Below are positions 23,752 to 35,084 of a DNA stretch of 64,000 bases, one piece after another (position 1 is the stretch's first letter; the number at the start of each line of letters is the position of its first letter). The position numbers and the translations under genes were made by a program. Source of the DNA: Notolepis coatsorum (taxonomy: Eukaryota; Chordata; Actinopteri; Aulopiformes; Paralepididae); NCBI GenBank assembly GCA_963971535.1, contig OZ020589.1, positions 85,195,924-85,259,923 on the forward strand, given 5' to 3'. The notes under the pieces were generated by a model. The model saw only the letters and a list, made by a program, of their open reading frames with translations. It was not told where the DNA came from and did no database searches.

Positions 23752-24423
23752 CCATTGGTTAAGATTATTTAGCGAACAAGAAAAGGATGGCCTTTCAGCG
23801 TATTGTTAATGACCCTGCTGTGTTACAAACATATCGTTCATTCATAGTTTTATAGTCAGGGACACGTAAGGGATGGGATGAGGGAGAAACAGCCCGCAAC
23901 CGTGAGCGGTTGTTGACCTGTCATCAATGTCGCTTCACATTTATTCATCATCTATAAGTGGCAATACAAGCTTGATCCAATGTTAAAGATCAACGTAAGC
24001 CAGTGTAAAGTAAAGTAAAGATATTGAGCATACATTTGTAAAACGTGCAACCCTAGTTTCACCTAGTGTCGTATGAGACGTATTCTTCATGGGGCTGGAT
24101 GTACCGAGCCGTGACATCCGTACCGTGAAGTCACGGGACGAATACATGTACCGTACACCCTAGTAATTATGCAAAATGTTGTGTACAGTCAAGACAGCTG
24201 TTTGGCAACAACTTACTAAAACATGTTGTAGATAAAAGGCAGCTTAGATAAGGCCATAGTTTCAGTAAGCATGTTTAAACTATGCTGGGACACAACCACA
24301 TGCAGGGAACTATTGATAATAAGACCAAGCACGGACCTATAGACCCAAGTACATTTTTAAACATAGAGGTAAAATATCTACAGGGCTTGAATAAGGTTTC
24401 ATACTGCCCAGCGTAGAGGGGAT
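23751..24423. other. unassigned; possible hAT-like tip at 24060-24165
   Basis: The minus strand of 24165 inward starts CTAGGGTGTACGGTACATG, resembling the hAT-like tip at 31728. No second end seen. Another TAGGGATGTCCGATATTA tip occurs at 23433. Confidence 0.3.
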
Positions 24424-24648
24424 GATGCTAGCCCTGACATCTCTAATCTATAATGCTAGCCGTGACATCTCTAATCTATGATGCTAGCCATGACATATAT
24501 AATCTATGCCGCTAGCCCTGACATCTCTAATCTGTGACATTAGCCATGACATCTCTAATCTGTGACGCTAGCCCTGACATTTCTAATATATGACACTAGC
24601 CCTGACATCTCTAATGTATAAAGCTAGCCTTGACATCTCTAATCGTAT
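24424..24648 (+). repeat. 28-bp minisatellite, eight copies
   Basis: The unit is GATGCTAGCCCTGACATCTC plus TAATCTAT, with substitutions in each copy. Confidence 0.95.
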
Positions 24649-24904
24649 CTACAAAGAAAGAGACAAAGTTACATTAGTCCTGTTTGAAAAGACAGTCAGG
24701 AGGTGCAGGTGTGACAATGTTGTAGAATGTTGTTGAGGGTTGCGTTTACTGCAGGAAATGTGTTTGGCAAAGTAAGAAGCCCTCCTTAACCATGTTGTTA
24801 AAATCAGTTAACAGGTTTTTTGGAATAAAGACAGTGAACCTGGAGCTTGGTGGATTTCCAGTCATTCTACCCTCCAACATTTACGCCAGAAACTACGAAT
24901 AGAG

Positions 24905-25261
24905 TCATTCACCCTGCATCACCTATACAAAACCCTGCTCATCACTTAAAAGTCCCTGCATGCTCTGGCACATCAGTACCTCACTGACCTCCTCCACCCC
25001 CACAGTCAGTCACAGTCCCTGTGATCCTCGGACACTGATCAGCTATCCATTCCCCGAACCAGACTGCAGACCTTTAGGGACAGAGCTATCAGCGTGGCAG
25101 CACCCATGCTCTGGAACTCCCTCCCCGCAACGCCCCAACTCTGGACTCCTACATTTAATGTTGTGTGTCTATCTACCATATTTATTATTGTTGTTATCGC
25201 CCTATGTAAAGCGACCTTGGGTTTCATGAAAGGAGCTATACAAAACTAAGTTATTATTATT
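24905..25261 (+). mobile_element. L2-like LINE 3' end
   Basis: Coding remnants HPHSQSQSL and RTRLQTFRDRAISVAAPMLW, LWNSLPA are followed by GCGACCTTGGGTTTCATG, AAAGGAGCTATACAAAACTA and a TTATTATTATT tail. This is the 3' end of a heavily 5'-truncated insertion. Confidence 0.75.
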
Positions 25262-25264
25262 CAA

Positions 25265-25745
25265 CTAGGGGATTGAATTGACTGAGGGAACAAGTCTCGT
25301 TTTACTGGGAGCCACTTTATCCAAAACAGTGGAGCAGTGTATATTAAAAGAGTAGACCAGACAGTCAGTGTGAGAAGACAACTGCGCTTGGGTCAAAAAC
25401 TGCTGAAAACTTCTCAACTGAGACTGTTTACTCTGTGAGAGCAATTTTTTCAGAGAGTATAAATTAAAAGACAGGTTGAACAAAACACATTCATGGTCAG
25501 TAACATGCAGCTCCTCTGGGCAAATGGAATCAATATTTAAACCAAGTGTAAAACCAAAGTCCAAGGTATGTGTGTGGGACAAATAAGATTAAGACTGATA
25601 TTGAGAAAGTCAGCAGCAAAACTACAAGAAATGTCATTGACTATGAATATTAAAATCACCAACCACAATAACTCTACCCAACCTAATGATGGATGATAAA
25701 AAATCACTAAATTCAAACATAAACTATTAAGAACTGTTGAGCAGC
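25265..25745 (-). pseudogene. LINE endonuclease C-terminal fragment
   Basis: On the minus strand: RVIVVGDFNIH at about 25680, THTLDFGFTLGLNID, HVTDHECVLFNLSF and TVLDKVAPSKTR. These match the GDFN and SDH boxes and the following linker of L2/CR1-type ORF2, with SDH changed to TDH. One stop lies between the GDFN part and the rest. Confidence 0.7.
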
Positions 25746-26487
<742 letters not shown>

Positions 26488-26509
26488 CAAGTAGTACTCT
26501 CTATTCTGA

Positions 26510-27125
26510 TAGAAAGTTAAATGAACCTGCTCAGTGGTAGTAAAACCACCACAATGCCATCTCCCCAGCCATGCATGGTCCAGCAGTACCAGAAAGGTAG
26601 GTGGAGGAAGGAAGTGGGTCATATGATCAGGGGGTTGGAAGGAGGAGGGACTTAAAGTGTTATGGGTTTTGAAATGAAGTAGGAACGGCTGCCATGTTTT
26701 GTAAAAAATCTGTGTGGCCTTGTGTTGTGAATCTAATTTTCTCAATATGTATGAGAGACATATAACATCCCTCATCCAATGCAAATGTGAGGGGGGAGTG
26801 GCTGCCTTCCAATTTAGTAGAATTAGGCATCTGGCAATGAGTGAGGCAAAGGCCATGGCATTAGATTGCCCAGTAGATATAGCGACATTCTCCGGTGTCA
26901 GGCCAAATAATGCAATGAGAGGACATGGGTCAACATGCACAGCAAAAATATCTGAGTAAGATTTTAAAATGGAACTCCAGAAAGGAGCCAGTGCTGGACA
27001 ATGTCAAAACATATGGATAAGCGAGCCTGGGGCTTGGTGGCACCGGTCGCATGTGGGATCCATGCCAGGGTTTATCTTAGCAAGTCTGGTCTTTGACCAA
27101 TACTGTTCTTTTTTAACTGTGATTT
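26510..27125 (-). pseudogene. L1-like LINE ORF2 C-terminal part
   Basis: The minus strand reads YWSKTRLAKINPGMDPTCDR, CHQAPGSLIHMF, then a stop and CPALAPFWSSILK, DPCPLIALFGLTPEN, ARCLILLNWKAATPP, HWMRDVICLSYILRKL and FYKTWQPFLLHF. This is the zinc-ribbon-like C-terminal region of L1 reverse transcriptases. The reverse transcriptase itself is missing, so the copy is 5'-truncated. Confidence 0.75.
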
Positions 27126-27815
27126 TAACAAAATATGAAGAAAAAAATAACATGATAACAATGGGCCTCATTCACGAAGCGATAATAAGAACATATTTCG
27201 TTCTTAACTAGCATTTCTTCTTATTTTGTTCTTACCTGGGATTCAGCAATGTTTTCTTATTTTTGCTTTTATCTTGGCAAGACCAAATTCTAAGAGTGGT
27301 CGAGAGCACTCATACCCAAATGAGAAACATTTTAAAAAGCCTACCATTCATAATAATAATAATACATTATATAGTGCTTTTCCTAATGCTAGTGTGCTTT
27401 TCCTAAAACAAACAATACAATATAATACAGTTTTAGTAGAGAACATAAAAAATATATATAAAAAGGAGAGGAAGGAGTTCATGGGTTGAAAGCAAACCAT
27501 TGGTCAATTGCCCCCAAATATGACTTTATAAACCCATAACTTTTCAATCATAATTATTATTATTATAACTTATTGCGTGCGTTCTGCTTCTGAAATTGAT
27601 TATATATTGCTGTTAGAACAGCTGGCCGCCAAGGCTGTACGCATAGAACGCATATTTACAACCTCTCCTCTCCTCCCCCCTCTCCTCTCCTCTCCTCTCC
27701 TCTCTTATCTGCTCCACACCTGCAAGTTCTGAGTGCACTCAGGGTTTTAGCCACAGGGACCTTTCAGAGAGAGATGACAGGTGACAGATCCGGTATTTCC
27801 CAACCTACTGCGCAA
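27126..27815. other. mixed repeat debris
   Basis: GGGCCTCATTCACGAAGC at about 27164 looks like a MITE tip. At 27350-27395 a (AATAAT)n ACATTATATAGTGCTTTT stretch looks like the inverted tail of an L2-like LINE. A CTCCT-rich tract lies at 27664-27712. Confidence 0.4.
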
Positions 27816-28080
27816 TTGGCTCTTGACAATCAATCAATCCGATTTTTTTATATAGCACATTTAACATGACACATGTCAACCAAAGTGCTGTATAGAGGGT
27901 AGATACATAGATACATCTAGACAACATATAGACAACAATCACTCCGTTTTACGGGAGGGCACACAGGCAAGCACACAGGAAAACAGGGCATGAGTCAGTA
28001 AACATCAGGAAAAGCTAATAGGTAGAAGTGGGTTTTGAGTCTAGATTTGAAGGCATCTATCGTCATGCGTGCAGTCGTTC
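27816..28080 (-). mobile_element. LINE 3' end, minus strand
   Basis: Minus strand: CAGCACTTTGGTTGACATG, AAATGTGCTATATAAAA and a (ATTG)n tail at 27826-27842. This is a typical L2/CR1-group 3' terminus. Confidence 0.6.
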
Positions 28081-28613
28081 AGTATTGACAAATCCTACTT
28101 TGCTGGAACGATTTATTTTGCACTATACAGTACGTATAGAGAGAGATAGAGAGAGATAATAGGGATGAGTTTCAGTGGAGGAGGGGGAGTGGAAGAAGCT
28201 AAACTAACAACATTAGCCCTGAGAGTACGGGTGAGGAGCCACGACACTTTTTAAAATGTTTTTCTGTGTCCGTGTGCGTTTTAATCTTAACAGGTGGGGT
28301 ACCGTGTCGGGCCGTCATGGCCGTGCGCTGAACGCACGCAAGTCAGTGCACTTTGCGAGCGTCTAGCGGCTCAGGGTTGATTTTTTTGTCGAACATATAA
28401 TAAACTGAAATATCTATTTGTTGCCGTTCGAATGCCACCTCAGTCGACCAATTCCGTGCCTCAGTTCTCGAGTTGCATGACGATATGTCAGGCGAGCGTC
28501 TTTTTACGCACCGCAGGTCTTTAAAACCCGGACATTTTCATGAATTCATATGAAAAAAATTTACACCCCGGACAAGGTGTGAAAAGAGGATGTTTGGTCA
28601 CCCTAAAATATAG
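28081..28613. other. unassigned interval
   Basis: No gene or clear repeat. A GAGAGATA tract lies near 28138-28160. Confidence 0.4.
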
Positions 28614-28856
28614 ATCACTAGCTTAGCTTAGCACAAATACAGACCACTAGCCTAGTTTAGGAGAAATACAGCTCACTGGCCTAGCTTAGCACAAATACAG
28701 ACCACTAGCCTAGCTTAGCACAAATACAGACCACTAGCCGAGCCTAGCAAAAATACAGATCACTAGCCTAGCTTAGCACGAATACAGACCACTAGCCTAG
28801 CTTAGCACAAATACAGACCACTAGCCTAGCTTAGCACAAATACAGATCACTACCCC
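28614..28856 (+). repeat. 29-bp minisatellite, about eight copies
   Basis: The unit is CACTAGCCTAGCTTAGCACA plus AATACAGAC. Confidence 0.95.
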
Positions 28857-28989
28857 GATCAAGGAACGCATCAACTTCAAAACACTACTCCTCACCTTCA
28901 AATCCCTCCATAGCCTGGCCGCGCCCCTACCTGACTGATCTCATTCTTCCCTACTGCCCCACCCGTTTCTTCCCAATTTTTTTTTTTAT

Positions 28990-29084
28990 TTATTTTTTTG
29001 TTATAATAATTTTTTTTTTATGTTGATTTAGAATTCAAATGTCAACATTATGAACGAAGCTTCGAACTATTCGGTACAGCCCTA
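28990..29084 (-). mobile_element. hAT-like tip
   Basis: On the minus strand from 29084: TAGGGCTGTACCGAATAGTT and CGAAGCTTCG. No partner end or duplication was fixed. Confidence 0.35.
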
Positions 29085-29630
29085 GCATGTTTTGATATTG
29101 TCAATTATCTCACTTTTACTAGGTGACTTTTACTATAGGTGACTAACTCAAATATGCCACAAAAAAAAGGAAAATGGACATACAGACGTTTTTTAATCAA
29201 AGGGCAGCAGAGACAAGTTATACAGGGACACAGGTAAGGTCTTACAATGGCTTAGTGATTATAACAGTGCAGTTCAGCATTCAGTAACCCATACTTTTTG
29301 TGAACGTGTTTTTGATACTACATTCTGTTGAACACAATAAAGAATAAATAAAAACCGTACCTAAGGAAAATTGGCTCAATTGCAAGAAAAATAATAGACA
29401 GTTATGATATTACATTCTGCATAATTTGTATGCAAAATATTGTGGTTCCCTGCTTTAGTCTGTTGACACATTTCTATACAAAAAATGTAGTCCTGTGTCA
29501 TACCTAAATGTCATATAAGTGAATTGTATAGAAACAACTCACCAAAAGTGACTATTGCGCAACTGATTTGACAAAAAATATCCACCAAGAGGGGGAAACC
29601 CCCCCTTCATCCCCCCACCCTCCCTAATTG
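29085..29630. other. AT-rich unassigned interval
   Basis: No gene seen. It lies inside the split L2 fragment. Confidence 0.35.
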
Positions 29631-29961
29631 CCATACCTTGGCTTTTACTGAAACGACGCCATGCCATTCCCTCCGGTCATCCTCCACTGCCCCCCAACTC
29701 TGGAACTCCCTCCCTCAGTCCATCAGACTCCCACACACTATCCACCTTCAAATCCAGCCTCAAAACCCACCTGTTCTCCCTAGCCTTCAACCTCCCCCAC
29801 CAATAACCCCCCCCCCCCCTCCAACCTGTTTGATGTTTGTTACTGTGGCTCTATGTTTCTGTGTATCTTATGCTGCTTTCCCCTGTGGTCTTATGTTCCT
29901 TTTTTTGTTTGTTTGTTTTACTTTGTTTCTCTGCCTATTGTCAGAGACTTTGGGTTCTTAA

Positions 29962-30093
29962 CTCATTCAACGCCAGTCACAAGTATAGTCGGGTTAACTC
30001 GCCGACCGCTCAGCGCCAATCGCGAGTATAGTCGGGTTTTGGTCGTTATTTCTTTTATTAGCTATATCCATACATTTTGATCCATCCAGCCTG
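29962..30093 (+). mobile_element. left part of a TTAA-target repeat (piggyBac-like), split
   Basis: It follows TTAA (29958-29961) and begins CTCATTCAACGCCAGTC. It aligns, at low identity, with 55970-56108, the left part of a similar unit that also follows TTAA. The probable right part is at 39930-40445. Confidence 0.45.
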
Positions 30094-30257
30094 ATCCCAG
30101 ATAGCAAAAAATTAGTGAATCAACGTTGAAATAGGGTTCGGCAGAAATATTGAATCTATGTTGAAGCCTGACATCTAAATTATACAGATCGTTGTCTATG
30201 ACTTACACGTTGAATCAACGTTAGGTGTCAACCATAACTGATACTATATCAATGTTG

Positions 30258-30450
30258 ATTCAACCATCATCTAAATGGTAATCTACATGCACATTTTAGT
30301 TGATTTTATATTGAATCAATGTTAGACATCAATGTTTATTCAACCATAATCTAAATGGTAATCTACATGCACATTTTAGTTGATTTTATATTGAATCAAT
30401 GTTAGACATCAATGTTTATTCAACCATAATCTAAATGGTACTCTACTTGT
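30258..30450 (+). repeat. 80-bp subterminal tandem repeat, about 2.4 copies
   Basis: The unit has ATTCAACCATAATCTAAATG, ACATGCACATTTTAGTTG and GAATCAATGTTAGACATC. It is subterminal to the inverted CCCAGATAGC end. Confidence 0.9.
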
Positions 30451-31009
30451 ACATTTGTAACTTGTACATATACTTGTAACTTGTAAAGTTAAGGAATCAA
30501 TACTGATTAATGTACATTTTACATTAAAATATTGCTGCTGATATGTATACATCATAACATTACATGTTTTTTTCCTGCTGTTAAACACACTATTGTTAAA
30601 TAAATAATAATAAAATTCTTATATGACCATATTTCCAAAAATGTGTGAACAAAAATGACAACATGGCTTTAATATGAAAATTTATTTTTTTCTAGGGTAT
30701 CATACTTCCAGTGACCATACCTTTTACACAAAAAAAATAACAGACCTTATAACAGGCTTTCATTAACAATACATATATAGCCACTGCCAGAATAGTGACA
30801 CACATATTGTGTGTGGTGAGCACACGCATTAATGCACAACGAAGACAAGATTGCATTGTCTCAATCATTTTAACTATAAATTTATGAGCTCAAAGTATGA
30901 GCTCACTACTGACTGAAATGTCCAACAAAAAGCATCAATTGTCAAATAATATTGATCACATTAACTAGACTAGATGTTTGAGGAAATTAGAAAGGGAACA
31001 ACAACTTAA

Positions 31010-31381
31010 CCCTTGTGTCTGATCAGATTCGTATTTGTTTGATAACTTTGCAGTGATTATGTTTGTAGCCAACATAATATGTGGCATAATCTTTTAATTA
31101 TCTTGTTTTTTTTTTTTACTCTTCATAAATTGTTTATTCCACTTCAGCCTGATCATAACCACCACATATTCTTTTTTTTGTCATATTTAACAACTCTTTT
31201 CAGAAAAGTGGGAGTATTTCATTACAAAAATAATATAAAAAATGGTTATGATCAGGGCTGAAGTTGAATAAAATATTTATGGAAAAGAAAGTGGGAAATT
31301 ATTTCAACATAATCTTTTTATGGAGTTTTTCAATTTAGTCCCCTAATAAGAGTATAATACTTTAGTTTTCAGACACAAGGG
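31010..31381. mobile_element. piggyBac-like MITE with TTAA duplications
   Basis: A 13-bp inverted repeat, CCCTTGTGTCTGA...TCAGACACAAGGG, is flanked on both sides by TTAA (31006-31009, 31382-31385). It is 372 bp long. An internal inverted repeat (CTTCAGCCTGATCATAACC near 31144, GGTTATGATCAGGGCTGAAG near 31243) would fold its centre. Confidence 0.88.
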
Positions 31382-31620
31382 TTAAATAACAATGGCATAG
31401 GATTTGAATTTAAACACAGTGGAGCTTAGATGATCTACAGTTGTCCACGACTTATCCTCCAAGGCATCTGCTATATAATAATCTTCAGATTTACTTAAGT
31501 GTTATTAGTAGGTTACAGCAGTAAGCATTAGTTTGCTCAGTCAATTATGGCCAATTCGTTTTATATTGTTTAATACAGTTAAATAAATAGATAAATGAAA
31601 AGCTATTTTTTTTTATTATT

Positions 31621-31728
31621 CCCCCCCCCCCCCCCCCCCCCCCACTGTACCGAAAATAATACCGAACCGTGTCTTCAAAACCGAGGTACGTACCGAACCG
31701 TGGATTTTGTGTACCGTTACACCCCTAA
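31621..31728 (-). mobile_element. hAT-like tip next to a C run
   Basis: Minus strand from 31728: TAGGGGTGTAACGGTACACA, CCACGGTTCGGTACG. It ends at a run of about 23 C (31621-31643). Confidence 0.5.
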
Positions 31729-31769
31729 TGTTTCTATAACTCTCTCCCATATAACTCTCTCCCATACCC

Positions 31770-32350
31770 TTAACACCAACCGCTGAAGTGCCCTTGAGCA
31801 AGGCACTAAACCCCCAACTGCTCCAGTGGAGTTGCTCAGTGGCCAACAGTGTCAGACTGTGGTTGTACTGGGGCCTAACAAAATTAATAGTTGGTTTCAG
31901 GTTGGTTGTCAGTTTGGCCATGGGTAGGTAGGGAATTTATTTTATTTTATTTTTTTATTTTATTCTTTCCCACGGCGACTATGGATAGGGAATTTCTTTA
32001 TTTAATTAAAATGTTCACAACAACATGGATGCATGTACTCTGCCAGCATGTTTAATATCCATAATACTAAATGTTTGACTAAGATTTCTATGAAACTTTA
32101 TATAAAAAAAAAAAAAAAACGTTTTTTTTTTTTTTTTATATAATTTTTTCTAAAAACTAATAAAATATATTGGGTCGCACCTAAATCGGCAGGGTCGGTC
32201 GGCAACCTGAAACCAACTATTAATTTTGTTAGGCCTGGGCAGCTCCCAGGTGTGAATGGAACTCTGTGAATGTGAAGCAGGGCGTAGCTGAAAAAGAGCA
32301 TCTGTGCTCAGCGAACCTACCCTGGGTAAATAAAGGTTAAAATAAAAAAT
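31770..32350 (+). mobile_element. fish SINE split by a MITE
   Basis: The left part has AAGTGCCCTTGAGCAAGGCA and CCCCCAACTGCTCCAGTGG. The right part has GTGTGAATGGAACTCTG, AAAGAGCATCTGTGCTCAGC and CCCTGGGTAAATAAAGGTTA, a common fish SINE tail. The two join cleanly at GTACTGGG once 31871-32234 is removed. Confidence 0.65.
31871..32234. mobile_element. MITE with 31-33-bp inverted repeats inside the SINE
   Basis: CCTAACAAAATTAATAGTTG then GTTTCAGGTTG at the left is repeated inverted at the right end. Length is about 364 bp. The target duplication is short and unclear, so the superfamily is not assigned. Confidence 0.75.
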
Positions 32351-32368
32351 AAAAAAAATAAACACTGC

Positions 32369-32711
32369 AAGAACAGGCTGAAGCAGCATAAGTCATTCAA
32401 GTAGATGCCGTCCATGGAAGAACAGTGTCCAGGGTAATTCCTTGTACTGTATGAACCAGGGAAACAGTGTGCTGGGGTACCCCAAGTTTGACTCTGGTTC
32501 GCTTGACAATTAAGTTTGGGTCACTTCGGTTCCAAGAACAGGCTGAAGCAGCATAAGTCATTCAAGTAGATGCCGTCCATGGAAGAACAGTGTCCATGGA
32601 GGGTAATTCCTTGTACTGTATGAACCAGGGAAACAGTGTGTGCTGTGCTGTGCTGGGGTACCCTAAGTTTGACTCTGGTTCGCTTGACTTAAGTTTGGGT
32701 CACTTCGGTTC
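32369..32711 (-). repeat. 165-bp tandem duplication at the 3' end of the gene model
   Basis: A unit starting AAGAACAGGCTGAAGCAGC begins at 32369 and again at 32534. The second copy carries a GTCCATGGA and a TGCTGTGCTG slip insertion. The last 16 residues and stop of the gene model fall in the second copy. Confidence 0.9.
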
Positions 32712-32814
32712 CTTGAGATGCCTCCCTCCCGGTCTGGCGCATAACGAAGCCACTTCTTGAGAGTTTCACTGTAGTCCTGGTCGGTCAGCTTGGGGTCAAA
32801 CTGTCGAGCAGCAG
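32663..32814 (-). CDS. possible terminal coding exon of unidentified gene
   Basis: On the minus strand a pyrimidine-rich acceptor (TTTTTTACTTTTGTGTCTATC then AG at 32816-32815) precedes an open frame. It reads AARQFDPKLTDQDYSETLKK, then WLRYAPDREGG, and ends NRSDPNLSQANQSQT before TAG at 32665-32663. The composition looks like real protein: charged, amphipathic, no repeat bias. The phase expected here is one base carried from the previous exon. I do not recognise the family. The C-terminal tail lies in a local 165-bp duplication and may not be original. The exon starts with CTGCTGCTCG, which is also present at the end of the exon at 37073-37261, so the junction is uncertain. Confidence 0.4.
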
Positions 32815-33061
32815 CTGATAGACACAAAAGTAAAAAAGTGAGGAAGAGAGGTGGGTGAGATGATGTACGATGATAAGAGCACCCCTCACTTCACACGAGT
32901 GCGATTTTTTTTAATCACTCAATTACTCACTCTGTAGGTCTACAGTAACAAGCTACAGTCAGCATCCAGTTAGACTGGACAGGAAAGAGAATTAAGCAAT
33001 CGCCTAGCCTGACACCATCTAGGCAATACAATGTGTATCCATGCACTTCTAGATCTATCAC

Positions 33062-33369
33062 AGTGTTTAGAGGGTCTATCACACCCTCTAAACACTGCTA
33101 GACCCTCTAAACACTGTGACAGACCCTCTAAACACTGATAGACCCTCTAAAGACTGTGATAGACCCGACAAACACTGTGATAGACCCTCTAAACACTGTG
33201 ATAGACCCTCTAAACACTGTGATAGACCCTCAAAACACTGTGATAGACCCGACAAACACTGTGATAGATCTATCACAGTGTTTAGAGGGTCTATCACAGT
33301 GTTTGTCGGGTCTATCACAGTGTTTGTCGGGTCTATCACAGTGTTTAGAGGGTCTGTCAGTGTTTAGAG
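33062..33369. repeat. inverted-unit satellite, block 1
   Basis: Units of AGACCCTCTAAACACTGTGA (about 21 bp, with 18-bp variants) run in both orientations. The switch is at a GATAGATCTATC palindrome (33263-33274). The block ends at the 8-bp duplication of the hAT at 33370. Confidence 0.95.
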
Positions 33370-35084
33370 CAGGGGTGGCCAACCCGCGGCTCGCGAGCCG
33401 CATGCGGCTCTTTGCCCGTCAATGTGCGGCTCTTCCATCCATAAAAAAAAATTAAAAAAAATAAAAATAAAAATGTTTTTACTTTTTTTTTTTTTTTTTA
33501 CTTTTTTTTTTATGTCACTCATTCCACAAGGACGTAGAATAAACATTTACAATTTTTTTTTAAATGGTCCATTTGCATGTTCTTGGTATCTGAATCTAGG
33601 GACATATATGGATCAGTGTCAGAAATAGTGTGTCTGTTACTAGGCTTGAGTAAATTGTAATGAACCAAAGGAGAATATCAATTCTATTTAAAAAAAAAAT
33701 TATCTTTGACTGTAAATAACACCATGCTAAAATTGACCAGACCTGAAAAATCTAAGCAAATGAATAAAGGGAAGATGATTAAACAGAAGGTTTTGTAGAT
33801 ACAGTACTGAATTCTGCCATCTTTTTTATAATGTAAATTTCTCCACCATTCTTCATCATATTGCAACACCGTTTTTTGCAAGACGTTCACAGAAAGGTAG
33901 AGAAACTAACTGCGTTCTGTTTTATGGCAATAACGTTCAGGTTTGTGGGAGATAATCCCAAAAAATAAGAGAAAATAAAAAGTAAATCCAGAAGTCAGAT
34001 GATTGACAGGGGCTGGTGTGAGCTGGGTAGGGTAGTTTTTCGAAATTTGAAAGCCCTGAGTCTCTTCCTTCAAAAGACTACACTCACTTTTGGCTGTGCC
34101 ACTTCCTCCTGTCAATATGCGCCGGTTTCCGACTCAATGCCCTGAGATTTCTATAATCTTATATTTCACTAATAACAGTTAAAATAATTGGTAAACAAAC
34201 ATAATGCTGAAAATATACACTTTTACTGTATATCTCGGGCTTAAGAGGTTAACCCTGTGAGGCCCAAATTAAAAAGAAATGAGCAACTTCAGAGGCCAGA
34301 GGGTGGGACATATAAACACATTTACTATCAAATAGCATTGTGAGGCTGAACAACAGGACCAATTGACTATACATGTGCTTAAAGGGGAACTATCTTATAA
34401 ATGGCTTTTTTCAGTGTTTACCATTGTTTCTTAGCTATGTGGACTTATATTAATAGTATATATGTCTCTAATTCTCATATTGGCGAATTCTTCCAATTCT
34501 CCTCTCACAATATTCACCCTCACTGAACTGAGTCATCTGAAAATGTGCATATCTGTGATGTCAGAGATTTCTCAGCTGCATAATAATGTGGCAGTTGATG
34601 TGGCAGTTGGCACCAGGCCACACAGTGGTTGGAGCCCAGCCTCAAAACGGCTTAAGATCTTGAGGTAGAAAAATGCGTTTTTTAGTACTTGATTAGAAAT
34701 ACAAAACAATGCATTTTTTTTGAAAAAAACCTAGGTGTTCCATAGACTCACAGGAATTGTGTAAAAGTGCCCAAATAGTGAAAGAAATAGTAAAATAGTT
34801 CCCCTTTAACATTTTTTAAATAAACATTATTTTTTTAAATGGCTAAAAGTGATTTTGTAATTTTGCAACAGTGGGTCTCACAGGGTACTTTTAACCCTGT
34901 GAGGCCCAAATAAAAAAGACATTAGCAACTTCAGAGGCCAGAGGGTGAGACCTATAAACACATGAAGGGTGCCGTGACTGAAAAAAAAGGTTGAGAAACG
35001 CTGGTACAGTATATGGTGTGGCTCTTTGTGGTACCACAGTCATTTTTTTGTGGCTCTTAGTCTCTGACTGGTTGGCCACCCCTG
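33370..35084. mobile_element. hAT-type DNA transposon in the satellite
   Basis: The ends CAGGGGTGGCCAACC and GGTTGGCCACCCCTG are inverted. The 8-bp target duplication GTTTAGAG (33362-33369 and 35085-35092) is itself part of the satellite unit. Length is 1715 bp including a nested MITE. No transposase frame is left. Two copies of a 75-bp segment (CCCTGTGAGGCCCAAAT..., near 34254 and 34893) lie either side of the MITE. Confidence 0.93.
34383..34805. mobile_element. TTAA-flanked MITE nested in the hAT
   Basis: The ends AGGGGAACTAT and ATAGTTCCCCT are inverted. TTAA lies on both sides (34379-34382, 34806-34809). It is 423 bp long. The target choice suits piggyBac or Kolobok. Confidence 0.88.

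Larger units (their letters stand above)
28857..29955 (+). mobile_element. L2-like LINE 3' part, split by another repeat
   Basis: 28857-28975 encodes RINFKTLLLTFKSLHSLA, the C-terminal region of an L2-type ORF2. The frame resumes at about 29636-29790 with HCPPTLELPPSVHQ / WNSLPQSIRLP and a 3' UTR. The 0.65 kb between them includes T-rich sequence and a hAT-like tip ending at 29084. Confidence 0.6.
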
